DNA of 39,055 nucleotides from a virus: the IMG/VR virus record IMGVR_UViG_3300044491_000223, positions 1 to 39,055 of that record, one strand, 5' to 3'. How positions within the stretch are numbered: the first letter of the stretch is position 1; each line of letters begins with the position of its first letter. Position numbers and translations under genes: made by a program. Below the pieces are notes generated by a model, which was not told the origin of the DNA, did no database searches, and saw nothing but the letters and a program-made list of their open reading frames with translations. Positions 16,045 through 23,940 of the stretch are shown here, piece by piece.

Positions 16045-18195
16045 ATGCTAAAAGAGATCAAGAGTACCCTTGCTCGTCTACTTGCTACCGAGAACCTCCT
16101 GGTGGAGCACAAGCAAGTACCTACTGCATCGTTCAATGTTGAGACACGGGTGTTGACTCTACCCATGTGGACTCGTGCTAGTGATACTGTTTATGATCTG
16201 TTGGTTGGTCATGAGGTTGGACATGCCTTGTATACACCTAATGATGACTCCCTTGATAACTTGGATTGTCCTCAGTCTTACGTGAACGTTACTGAGGATG
16301 CACGTATCGAGAAACTTATGAAGCGTAAGTATCCTGGTCTAGGAAAAGATTTCTATCAGGGATATAAAGAACTCAATGATGATGATTTCTTTGCTATTGC
16401 TGATGTAAAACTAGAAAGTATGTCTCTCATCGATAGAGTCAACCTTCACTACAAAATTGGTGCATATGCAATGCTTCCATTCAGTGCCCCTGAGACCCCT
16501 CTGAGAGACGCTGTGGGCGTTGCCGAAACATTTCAGCAAGCAATTGATGCTGCCATTGCTATTTACGAATTCGCCAAGCAGGAACAGGAACAAAAAAAGC
16601 ATGAAGTTCCTGCCACACCTAGTGCTTCTGCCCCTGGTAATACTACCGAGCAAGACACCAAGCAAGTTACCGAGCAAGTAGGTGAAGGTGAAACACCTCG
16701 TCCTTGGTTTACTGATGATGAAGGTGATGAGAGAGATGAGCAAAATGATGATGAAGATTCTGCCGATCTTGATACTCCTTCATACGATTATATACAACCA
16801 AACATTGATAACGTTCAGACACAACGTAACTTTGATGAAAATGCTGCTGATCTAATCAACAATAGTATTAGTAGTCCAACATATCTTTCTTTCCCTAAGA
16901 TTAATTTTAAAAATGTAATTGTTCCTAATGAACCGTTGTGGGATGATGCTGAATCTTATTGGAAGTCATACTATGAAGACTTTCCGAGCGATCCGTTTGT
17001 AGATGTTGATGAAGAGTTTCGTCAATTTTGTATTAACACTTCCAAGGATGTCAACTACCTAATTAAGGAGTTTGAGTGTAAGAAGTCTGCCTCATCATAT
17101 GCTCGTGCTACCACGTCTCGCACAGGTGTTCTTGATACAACTAAACTTCATAATTACAAATTCAGTGATGACATCTTTAAGAAAGTAACTCGTACTACTG
17201 ATGGAAAAAATCATGGTCTTGTATTTTTACTTGACTGGTCTGGTTCTATGTCTCCTGAAATCTTCGATACCGTATGTCAAGTAATCAATCTTGCTCAGTT
17301 CTGTAAGAAAGTTGGTATTCCTTTCGATGTATATACTTTCGTGACTGATGCTACCTTGTTAAAGTTCTTTGGTGTTCCTTGTGATACTCCTACTTCGGAT
17401 CTCCCACAAGTATCAAACTCTAAGGTAGGTGACTTTTACATTGATCCTCGTTTCAAACTAGTTAATGTATTGACTAGTGAAGGTAATCAAAGTAATTTCA
17501 AGCGTCAGTGTAATTATATGTACCGTGTTGCAAACTACTGGCACGAACGTCGGGATGTATTTAAGTTCCGTCCAGCACCACCATATACCATGGGTCTTGG
17601 TGGAACTCCATTGAACGATGCCTTAATTGTTATGCGACAGTATCTTGGTGAGTGGCAAAGGAGTGCAGGTGTTGAGAAGTCTCACCTAGTTATTCTGACA
17701 GATGGTGAGTCTCAGTCTGCTGCATATATGAAAGAACCAATGGAAGGAAGTTATCACAAGGATCCTTATCCCTATTATCTTCATAATCAACAGGTTACTA
17801 TTCGTACTCGTAATCGGTATTACAATTGTGATTGTCATTATGCTATAACCAATACACTTTTGAATATAATTCGTGATACACATCCTGAGTGTTCTGTTAT
17901 TGGTTTCCGTATCTGTTCCAATCGTGCATTGGGTCAATACCTGAAAGTTCTTGGTCTGACTGATATTGGGTCTACATATTGTAAGACACTTAGTCGTGAT
18001 AAATCTGTTGCTATTTCTAAGTCGCCTTATACTCAGTTGTATGTAGTTCAGTCTAGATCTTACAATGCTGATACTGAGATGACGGTTGCTGATGATGCCA
18101 CCAAGGGTCAGATTAGATCTGCGTTCCGAAAGTCATTGAAGTCAAAGTCGGTGAATCGTAAAATGCTCTCAGCGTTTGCTGGTCAAATTGCATAG
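16045..18195 (+). CDS. Metallopeptidase-like protein with a C-terminal VWA domain (CobT-like partner)
   Basis: This 716-residue protein has an N-terminal zinc-peptidase-like domain with HEVGH at 56-60 and a likely third ligand Glu84 in NVTEDARIEK. A long acidic low-complexity linker follows (about 178-255, rich in Gln, Glu and Asp). The C-terminal von Willebrand A domain has a MIDAS motif DWSGS at 397-401, a later Thr in GLGGTPLND and TDGES. This layout resembles CobT and other VWA partners of MoxR-family ATPases, and the next gene is such an ATPase. AAGGA precedes the ATG. Function is unproven: protease, metal insertion or complex remodelling are possible. Confidence 0.85.
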   Translation: MLKEIKSTLARLLATENLLVEHKQVPTASFNVETRVLTLPMWTRASDTVYDLLVGHEVGHALYTPNDDSLDNLDCPQSYVNVTEDARIEKLMKRKYPGLGKDFYQGYKELNDDDFFAIADVKLESMSLIDRVNLHYKIGAYAMLPFSAPETPLRDAVGVAETFQQAIDAAIAIYEFAKQEQEQKKHEVPATPSASAPGNTTEQDTKQVTEQVGEGETPRPWFTDDEGDERDEQNDDEDSADLDTPSYDYIQPNIDNVQTQRNFDENAADLINNSISSPTYLSFPKINFKNVIVPNEPLWDDAESYWKSYYEDFPSDPFVDVDEEFRQFCINTSKDVNYLIKEFECKKSASSYARATTSRTGVLDTTKLHNYKFSDDIFKKVTRTTDGKNHGLVFLLDWSGSMSPEIFDTVCQVINLAQFCKKVGIPFDVYTFVTDATLLKFFGVPCDTPTSDLPQVSNSKVGDFYIDPRFKLVNVLTSEGNQSNFKRQCNYMYRVANYWHERRDVFKFRPAPPYTMGLGGTPLNDALIVMRQYLGEWQRSAGVEKSHLVILTDGESQSAAYMKEPMEGSYHKDPYPYYLHNQQVTIRTRNRYYNCDCHYAITNTLLNIIRDTHPECSVIGFRICSNRALGQYLKVLGLTDIGSTYCKTLSRDKSVAISKSPYTQLYVVQSRSYNADTEMTVADDATKGQIRSAFRKSLKSKSVNRKMLSAFAGQIA

Positions 18196-18200
18196 TGTCT

Positions 18201-18237
18201 ACTCTGCCCCTGACTCTGCCTCACTCTGCCCTATACT
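18201..18237 (+). promoter_or_regulatory. Direct-repeat operator-like element and TATACT promoter upstream of the AAA+ gene
   Basis: ACTCTGCC occurs three times on one strand (starts 18201, 18213, 18223), the last two exactly 10 bp apart, one helical turn. TATACT follows at 18232-18237, and CTGACT at 18210-18215 lies 16 bp upstream as a possible -35 box within the repeats. This is the whole 66-base gap between the two genes. Repeats overlapping a promoter suggest binding of a regulator, but the element may also be a slipped duplication. Confidence 0.5.
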
Positions 18238-18261
18238 AACTACATCAACACAAGACAACCA

Positions 18262-19353
18262 ATGCCTGCCCCATCTGACTTGAACATCACTGACCTGCTT
18301 GCATATTTTCTTGATACATACGCTACACCTGAGGTAGATACTTCAAAAGTTCTTGCTGCTGCTGACCACTTTAAACTTTCATACCCCACTGTATGTAAGC
18401 GTATTGAAAAGTTTAAAGTGGGTCGTGGTAAGTGGAACTTGACTCCATCAGAACTGGAAAAAACATATCGATCACCTTCTGCATCTCCCGCTGTTGAGGT
18501 TTCAACCTTGATCCCAACCAAAGATAAAAACTATGTTCCTTTTGGAAACTTCACAGATCTGAAAAAGATCATCAACTCAGGTGTATTCTATCCTACTTTC
18601 ATCACGGGTCTGTCTGGTAACGGTAAAACCATGGGAGTTGAGCAAGCATGTGCTCAGACCAATCGTGAACTGATTCGTGTCAACATCACCATTGAGACTG
18701 ATGAAGATGATCTTATTGGTGGTTTCCGTCTAGTTGATGGCAACACTGTGTGGCACAATGGTCCTGTTATTGAGGCATTGGAACGTGGTGCAGTCCTACT
18801 CCTAGATGAGATTGACCTTGCATCGAACAAAATTCTTTGTCTTCAATCTATTCTTGAAGGTACAGGTGTGTACTTGAAGAAGACTGGTGTCACCGTTACA
18901 CCCGCACCTGGATTTACTGTATTCGCTACTGCCAATACAAAGGGTAAGGGTTCTGATGATGGACGATTCATCGGCACTAACGTGTTGAATGAAGCATTCT
19001 TGGAGCGTTTCCCTCTTACGTTTGAGCAAGAGTATCCTATTCCTCGTATTGAGACTAAGATGCTCAACAACTACTGCTCAGATTTGGGTTGTTGTGACGA
19101 TGAGTTCATTACTAACCTTTGTACATGGGCAGATGTTATTCGTAAGACTTTTGCCGAGGGTGGTATTGATGAAGTCATCTCCACACGTCGTCTTGTTCAC
19201 ATTATTCGTGCTTTCTCTATCTTTAATAATCGTTTGAAAGCAATTAAACTGTGCCTTAACCGTTTCGATGATGAAACTAAGAGTGCTTTCTTGGAACTGT
19301 ACTCTAAGATTGATGCTAATGTTGAACTGAACCCTACTCTTCTTGACTCCTGA
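18262..19353 (+). CDS. cobS: CobS/MoxR-type AAA+ ATPase
   Basis: A 363-residue AAA+ ATPase of the type annotated cobS in cyanophages. Residues 1-75 form a helix-turn-helix-like N-terminal domain (SYPTVCKRIEKFKVG); the ATPase domain has Walker A GLSGNGKT at 116-123, Walker B LLLDEIDLA near 180-187, a sensor-1 FATANT at 221-226 and a later STRRLVHIIRAF. CobS with CobT and CobN inserts cobalt in aerobic B12 synthesis, but here the partner is the preceding VWA-peptidase and no CobN is seen, so a general MoxR-VWA remodelling role is at least as likely. It overlaps the next gene as TGATG. Confidence 0.85.
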   Translation: MPAPSDLNITDLLAYFLDTYATPEVDTSKVLAAADHFKLSYPTVCKRIEKFKVGRGKWNLTPSELEKTYRSPSASPAVEVSTLIPTKDKNYVPFGNFTDLKKIINSGVFYPTFITGLSGNGKTMGVEQACAQTNRELIRVNITIETDEDDLIGGFRLVDGNTVWHNGPVIEALERGAVLLLDEIDLASNKILCLQSILEGTGVYLKKTGVTVTPAPGFTVFATANTKGKGSDDGRFIGTNVLNEAFLERFPLTFEQEYPIPRIETKMLNNYCSDLGCCDDEFITNLCTWADVIRKTFAEGGIDEVISTRRLVHIIRAFSIFNNRLKAIKLCLNRFDDETKSAFLELYSKIDANVELNPTLLDS

Positions 19354-19916
19354 TGCTATATCGTACACAAATTCTTGATGACTCTGGAACATCCAGGGTC
19401 CTTTCCCAAGTTGATCCTGTTCTCATTGTAAATCCTATCAAACGTGTTGATGAAGACAAGGGTATTGACCCCGAATGGTTGGATGAGCAAGTAGACAACT
19501 CTCTACACCCAGAACTTACTCTTTCTAGTGGACGAACTGGTTACACTTATAAGAAGTACAATCCAGGACAAGACTACGATTGGCACCAAGATGAAATTAC
19601 TGATGGTGCTGGATTGAGAATGGATATGTCTACTACACTATTTCTTAATGACCCAACTGACTATGAAGGTGGCGAGTTAGAGTTGCGTTTTGGTGACTTT
19701 GGTGTTAGTATTAAACTTCCAGCAGGTCATGCTGTAATTTATCCAACAGGTATTATCCATCGTGTAAAACCTGTCACTTCTGGTGTTCGTAAAGTAGTTC
19801 ATTGGTGGGACGAATCAACCGTCCAGAATCCTTTCCAACGAGATGCCATTATTCAACTCAACAAACACCCCGACAGGTTTGACCTACACACTGCAACACT
19901 TGAACGTTTCTGTTAA
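19353..19916 (+). CDS. 2OG-Fe(II) oxygenase, PKHD / prolyl hydroxylase type (first of three)
   Basis: A 187-residue double-stranded beta-helix oxygenase using 2-oxoglutarate, oxygen and ferrous iron. The metal triad is clear: His78 and Asp80 in WHQDEI and distal His136 in IIHRVKP, with Arg146 as the 2-oxoglutarate ligand. YEGGELEL between them is typical of the PKHD group. The substrate is unknown; family members hydroxylate proline, lysine or nucleobases. It is translationally coupled to the AAA+ gene, so it may act with that module or simply share its transcript. Confidence 0.87.
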   Translation: MLYRTQILDDSGTSRVLSQVDPVLIVNPIKRVDEDKGIDPEWLDEQVDNSLHPELTLSSGRTGYTYKKYNPGQDYDWHQDEITDGAGLRMDMSTTLFLNDPTDYEGGELELRFGDFGVSIKLPAGHAVIYPTGIIHRVKPVTSGVRKVVHWWDESTVQNPFQRDAIIQLNKHPDRFDLHTATLERFC

Positions 19917-19918
19917 TT

Positions 19919-20203
19919 ATGAACAAATACAATGAAGATGCAATCCTTAAAGAACTTAAAGATTACATCGGTGCAACATACAGTCAGCACTACTCTGCTG
20001 GTCCAGAGGGATTCCAAACCCTAGACTTGATTGAAGCATGTGGTGATGGCGAATCGTTTTGCAGGTCCAACATCTTAAAGTATGCATCTCGATACGATAA
20101 GAAGGGTACTGCTAGACGTGACATTCTAAAAGTGCTACACTATGCTGTGCTCCTAATGCACTTTAATGACAAAAACGCCATCTCAGAAGACTATCCTCAA
20201 TGA
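19919..20203 (+). CDS. DUF3310 family protein
   Basis: This 94-residue protein matches the phage/bacterial DUF3310 pattern: YSQHYSAGPEGFQTLDLIEACG, then FCRSNILKYASRYDKKG and RRDILKVLHYAVLL. The family is common in phages and has no agreed function; some members are annotated as nucleotide kinases on weak evidence. It overlaps gp45 as ATGA, placing it in the replication operon. Confidence 0.83.
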   Translation: MNKYNEDAILKELKDYIGATYSQHYSAGPEGFQTLDLIEACGDGESFCRSNILKYASRYDKKGTARRDILKVLHYAVLLMHFNDKNAISEDYPQ

Positions 20204-20931
20204 CCTGTATGAAATTTACTGAACCACAACTAGAAATCCTCGGGTTGTTCATGAACATCAACCCATCTATCATGTTTAAACCTGGTCAAAAGGTTTCAAC
20301 TATCTCTAACAACAAGAATATTCTGGGTTCCTGCACTTTCAAAGACATTGAGTTCCAGCGTACTGCACCCATCTATGACTTGGGTAACATGATGAAGACC
20401 ATCAAGGTCCTCTCACGTAATACTAGTAACACTCCTGACGTTGACTTTGGTGAGAAGCATGTTGACATCAGCATGAACAACAGTCGAATGAAGTATTACT
20501 ATGCTGATGAGCGTATGATTACTGTTCCACCTGATGTTATTAACAGTATCGGTGAACCCTCTATCTCTACTGAACTCAGTAATGATCACCTGTATCAAAT
20601 CTTTGCTGCTGCATCTGGGTATCAACTGCCAGACCTTTGCTTTACAGGTCACAATGGTATTCTGTCTGCTGTTGTTACTGACAAGCGTAACTCTACTGCT
20701 AACACACTAGAAATCCAACTAGGTGAGACTGACAAAGAGTTCTGCTTCTGTATGAAGATCGAGAATATTTCTATCGTGATGACTGGTGGTCAACCATGTC
20801 GTGCTGCAAAAGGTTACAAGATTGACCTTTACGATCGTAAGGTCGCCAAACTGTACGGTATTATGAGTGAGAGTTCCACTGTTGAGAACCTAGAACTCAT
20901 GATCGCTCTTGAACCTGATTCAGAATACTGA
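20200..20931 (+). CDS. 45: Sliding clamp gp45
   Basis: gp45 is the trimeric ring that tethers DNA polymerase and, in T4, activates late transcription through gp55 and gp33. The 243 residues (T4 228) share the N-terminal pattern (F/L)MNINPSIMFKPGQ and the C-terminal ELMIALEPDSEY, close to the T4 ending VVALEADSTHDF. The coupled ATG is used here; an ATG three codons later (MKFTEPQ) lines up better with the T4 N-terminus. The loader gp44 follows after one unknown gene, whereas in T4 they are adjacent. Confidence 0.91.
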   Translation: MTCMKFTEPQLEILGLFMNINPSIMFKPGQKVSTISNNKNILGSCTFKDIEFQRTAPIYDLGNMMKTIKVLSRNTSNTPDVDFGEKHVDISMNNSRMKYYYADERMITVPPDVINSIGEPSISTELSNDHLYQIFAAASGYQLPDLCFTGHNGILSAVVTDKRNSTANTLEIQLGETDKEFCFCMKIENISIVMTGGQPCRAAKGYKIDLYDRKVAKLYGIMSESSTVENLELMIALEPDSEY

Positions 20932-21458
20932 TGAACATCTTCGTTACGGACCAGTCCCCATACAAGTCTGCTGTGGTTCTTCCTGACAAGCACATTGTCA
21001 AGATGCCCTTAGAGACCTGTCAGATGCTTGCTATTGTATGCTCTGACAAATGGGGTCATGGTTTTGGCACCCTTCCCAAAGCAGACGGTACTCCCTATGC
21101 TACTGAGAAGGGTGCTTTTCGTAACCACCCATGTACCAAGTGGGCGAATGAGTTTGTAACCAACTGGCAGTGGTTGCTTGCTCATGGACTTGCTATGTGC
21201 GACGAGTACACTGCCAGGTATGGTAGAGTACACACATGCGAGAAGACTCTTCTAGCAGCGAAAGAGATCCTACCTACTGCTGATCCTCAGGGTCGGTCAG
21301 GTAAGGAGACCACACCATTCGTCAGAGCAATGCCTGATGAGTACAAACTTGACACTAGTATCTCTACCATTGATGCATATAAAATGTATATTGCATCTAA
21401 ACCCTGGGTAGCAGATAACTATATTAAACTTCCACATCGTAAACCTGACTGGGTTTGA
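20931..21458 (+). CDS. Conserved phage protein of unknown function (DKHIVKM family)
   Basis: This 175-residue protein belongs to a family I know only from phages, marked by an N-terminal IFVTDQSP start and the strongly conserved PDKHIVKMPLETCQML (about 18-33). Other likely conserved parts are NHPCTKWAN and WLLAHGLAMCDEYTARYG, and a C-terminal PHRKPDWV. The His, Lys, Cys and Trp residues suggest an enzyme or nucleic-acid-binding protein, but no activity is established. It is coupled to gp45 and separates the clamp from its loader. Confidence 0.8.
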   Translation: MNIFVTDQSPYKSAVVLPDKHIVKMPLETCQMLAIVCSDKWGHGFGTLPKADGTPYATEKGAFRNHPCTKWANEFVTNWQWLLAHGLAMCDEYTARYGRVHTCEKTLLAAKEILPTADPQGRSGKETTPFVRAMPDEYKLDTSISTIDAYKMYIASKPWVADNYIKLPHRKPDWV

Positions 21459-21467
21459 CACTAAATT

Positions 21468-22409
21468 ATGAATGATTTCCTTTGGGTAGAAAAGTACCGT
21501 CCTCAGACGGTTGATGATTGTATCCTTCCAGAGGAGACTGCGACCATGTTCAAGGGTTTCCTTGGCAAGGGTGAGATCCCCAACATGCTGCTTGCTGGTC
21601 CTGCTGGTATTGGTAAGACTACTATTGCTAAGGCACTATGCAATGAACTAGGTGCTGACTACTATGTGATCAATGGGTCCGATGAGGGACGCTTTCTAGA
21701 CACTGTGAGGAATCGTGCCAAGGCATTCGTTTCGACCGTCTCACTGACCTCTGAGGCACGTCACAAGGTGCTTATCATTGATGAGGCAGACAACACCACC
21801 CAAGACGTGCAGATGCTCCTGAGAGCATTTATTGAGGAGTTCCAGAACACCTGTCGTTTTATCTTTACTTGTAACTATAAGAACAAAATTATCCAACCAC
21901 TACACTCACGGTGTTCGGTTATTGAATTCAATGTCAAGGGTAAGGAGAAAGCACAACTCGCTGCATCCTTCTTCAAGCGTGTCCATACAATCATGGCACA
22001 AGAGGGTGTTGACTTTGAACTCCCAGTGCTTCGTGAGGTTGTTATGAAGCACTTCCCTGACTTCCGACGTACAATCAACGAACTACAACGGTATTCTTCT
22101 AAGGGTATTATTGACACAGGTATTCTGGGTCAGATGTCAGACATTGCCATGACTGATCTTATGGAGTTCTTAAAGAATCGTAAGTTTACTGATGTTAAGA
22201 AGTGGGTTGTCGCTAACATGGACAACGAACCTCATGCTGTCATGAGAAAAGTGTATGACTCTCTCTATACATACTTACAACCGAAGAGTATTCCCGAAGC
22301 AGTTCTTGTTATCGGTGAGTATCAATACAAAGCAAACTTTGTCATGGATCAGGAGATCAATCTCGTTGCATTCATGACTGAGATCATGATGAGGTGTGAA
22401 TTCAAATGA
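21468..22409 (+). CDS. 44: Clamp loader large subunit gp44
   Basis: gp44 is the AAA+ ATPase of the gp44/62 complex, which opens the gp45 clamp and loads it at primer junctions. At 313 residues (T4 319) it has the start FLWVEKYRPQTVDDCILP, Walker A GPAGIGKT at 44-51, Walker B with DEAD at 105-108 and the SRC motif at 147-149 that supplies the arginine finger. The gp62 partner is separated by four genes rather than adjacent as in T4. Confidence 0.97.
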   Translation: MNDFLWVEKYRPQTVDDCILPEETATMFKGFLGKGEIPNMLLAGPAGIGKTTIAKALCNELGADYYVINGSDEGRFLDTVRNRAKAFVSTVSLTSEARHKVLIIDEADNTTQDVQMLLRAFIEEFQNTCRFIFTCNYKNKIIQPLHSRCSVIEFNVKGKEKAQLAASFFKRVHTIMAQEGVDFELPVLREVVMKHFPDFRRTINELQRYSSKGIIDTGILGQMSDIAMTDLMEFLKNRKFTDVKKWVVANMDNEPHAVMRKVYDSLYTYLQPKSIPEAVLVIGEYQYKANFVMDQEINLVAFMTEIMMRCEFK

Positions 22410-22795
22410 AAAAAACTCGTTATGTATATACGCACAACTTTCATGGCACACCTAATAGTGCTAATGCGAAGGAAGTTCGGAACTTTTTTGAATCATGTGG
22501 AATAAAATTACATATCGACTATGATAAAAAATACTTTTATACTTGGGAAGATGCTGGATATGAATGTTCTTGGTTTACATTTTCTCATGTAGAAGAGGTG
22601 GAGATTTCTCAAACGGTAACTAAACTTGATTCAGAAAACAAATATACTAATGGCATGAACTGGAAAAATGTTGGTAACCCTTATGCTAATTCTCGTCTTC
22701 GTAAAGTAAATACTAATAATAAAGGTCACAATGTTAAAAAGTCAACCAAACTTCCAATCAATCCAAGAACAGGACTTCGTGATGGTGGAGTGTGA
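22406..22795 (+). CDS. Hypothetical protein downstream of gp44
   Basis: A 129-residue protein coupled to gp44 by ATGA. The first 60 residues are mixed alpha/beta and aromatic rich (KKYFYTWEDAGYECSWFTF); the last 60 are Asn/Lys rich and probably disordered (NTNNKGHNVKKS). No family is recognised. The AT-rich codon use and Asn/Lys content differ from gp44, consistent with a later insertion between gp44 and gp62. Confidence 0.68.
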   Translation: MKKTRYVYTHNFHGTPNSANAKEVRNFFESCGIKLHIDYDKKYFYTWEDAGYECSWFTFSHVEEVEISQTVTKLDSENKYTNGMNWKNVGNPYANSRLRKVNTNNKGHNVKKSTKLPINPRTGLRDGGV

Positions 22796-22801
22796 GTTTA
22801 A

Positions 22802-23425
22802 ATGATAAAAACCCATGAGTTATTTCCAACGAGAGTCTATGAGTTTCGCCTAGAAGGTGATGACATGGCAATCTCTGATCAAGCATTAAAATATATTAAG
22901 ACCTTAGAGATGGCAATGTATAATTTCCCTGCTGGTGTTCGTACCAGTCGTGGAGACATACATAAGGAAGATGAGATGCTGCCTCTAACTGGTTTCTTCC
23001 ATGACTGTCTGGACTACATTCGTTGTGACCTTGCTCTCCAAGCAAAGGAACTTCGTATCTCTTTGTCTTGGGCAAATTGGGCACCACCTGGTTCAGGTGC
23101 TGGTCATCCTCTTCATCGTCACAATTATTCTTATCTCTCTGGCGTATACTACTTCACCGAAGGAAGTGATACTGTCTTTCAAGACCCTGTTGATATCCGT
23201 AATCTTGATACCTTGGAGATTATTCGTGATTACTTCGACGGACCCTTTGAAAATATCAAGGCAGAACCTGGTAAACTTCTTATCTTCCCTGGATGGTTAA
23301 GACATTATAGCAATCCCCATAGCGGTAAAAAAGATCGCTATACTATGTCTTTCAACTCATTGCCTCATGGACCTGTGAATGCTGGTCCCCAAGGTGTACC
23401 AATGGCAAACCTTAACATACTATGA
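22802..23425 (+). CDS. 2OG-Fe(II) oxygenase family protein (second of three)
   Basis: A 207-residue protein of the putative 2OG-Fe(II) oxygenase type with the pattern HRHNYSYLSGVYYF (His105/His107 region), PGKLLIFPGWLRHYS (distal His168), then RYTMSFN with Arg179 as probable 2-oxoglutarate ligand. In this family the first motif is HxH(x)n rather than the classic HxD, as seen here. The substrate is unknown. It is unrelated in detail to the other two oxygenases in the window. It lies in the insert that separates gp44 from gp62. Confidence 0.82.
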   Translation: MIKTHELFPTRVYEFRLEGDDMAISDQALKYIKTLEMAMYNFPAGVRTSRGDIHKEDEMLPLTGFFHDCLDYIRCDLALQAKELRISLSWANWAPPGSGAGHPLHRHNYSYLSGVYYFTEGSDTVFQDPVDIRNLDTLEIIRDYFDGPFENIKAEPGKLLIFPGWLRHYSNPHSGKKDRYTMSFNSLPHGPVNAGPQGVPMANLNIL

Positions 23426-23940
23426 TTAACTCTGAACGGTTTGATTTTCCATCTATCTTTGGTGTGGTCAAATCAACTGATGGGTTGAAGCGACCACAGA
23501 CGAGACCACTCCGAGCAGAAGTCCAAGAGATTTCTATTGCTAAGTACAGCGACAGTCAATTGAAGTATGTTGGCGACACTGATAAAGGTAGAGACTTCTA
23601 TGGACTAGAAGATAAACTCTTCTATGAGTCTAAGGGTATGGACAACCTCTTCTGTAAGAGGATTCCCTGGACAAAAGAGATTACACTTAAAAACTTTCAG
23701 GGAGCAAACCTAGGTTTACCTGAAAAAACCTTTGACTACATGCTACTATGGGATACCAAGCAGTACACTGTTGGTATTTGTGACTGGGAATCCTGCATGA
23801 AGTACACCAAGGTCAAAGATGCAGTTATTTCTTTCCGAGTCCATTTTGATGATATAACAATTCTTGCTAAGAATGTTATTCCAGTAGAGAAGGAAGACTT
23901 CGCTACTAAACTTTATAATCTTATTGAGTCAACAGTATGA
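23422..23940 (+). CDS. Hypothetical protein upstream of dam
   Basis: A 172-residue protein with no recognised family. It has no signal peptide or membrane segment, and is rich in aromatic and charged residues, with a possible beta core around FDYMLLWDTKQYTVGICDW and VISFRVHFDDITILAK. It overlaps both neighbours by four bases (ATGA), so it is translated in series with the oxygenase and the adenine methylase. It is too dissimilar from T4 gp62 to be the small clamp-loader subunit, which is found two genes later. Confidence 0.68.
   Translation: MINSERFDFPSIFGVVKSTDGLKRPQTRPLRAEVQEISIAKYSDSQLKYVGDTDKGRDFYGLEDKLFYESKGMDNLFCKRIPWTKEITLKNFQGANLGLPEKTFDYMLLWDTKQYTVGICDWESCMKYTKVKDAVISFRVHFDDITILAKNVIPVEKEDFATKLYNLIESTV

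Noticed and set aside
18262-19353. Assigning the AAA+ gene to B12 synthesis
   Set aside because: Nothing else of that pathway is in the window, and the immediate partner is a peptidase-VWA protein; the symbol is kept only because cyanophage annotation uses it.
23422-23940. Unknown 172-residue protein as the clamp loader small subunit
   Set aside because: The T4 gp62 core (NYLMAAVPRGKRYGKW-like segment) is found instead in the 131-residue product next to regA.
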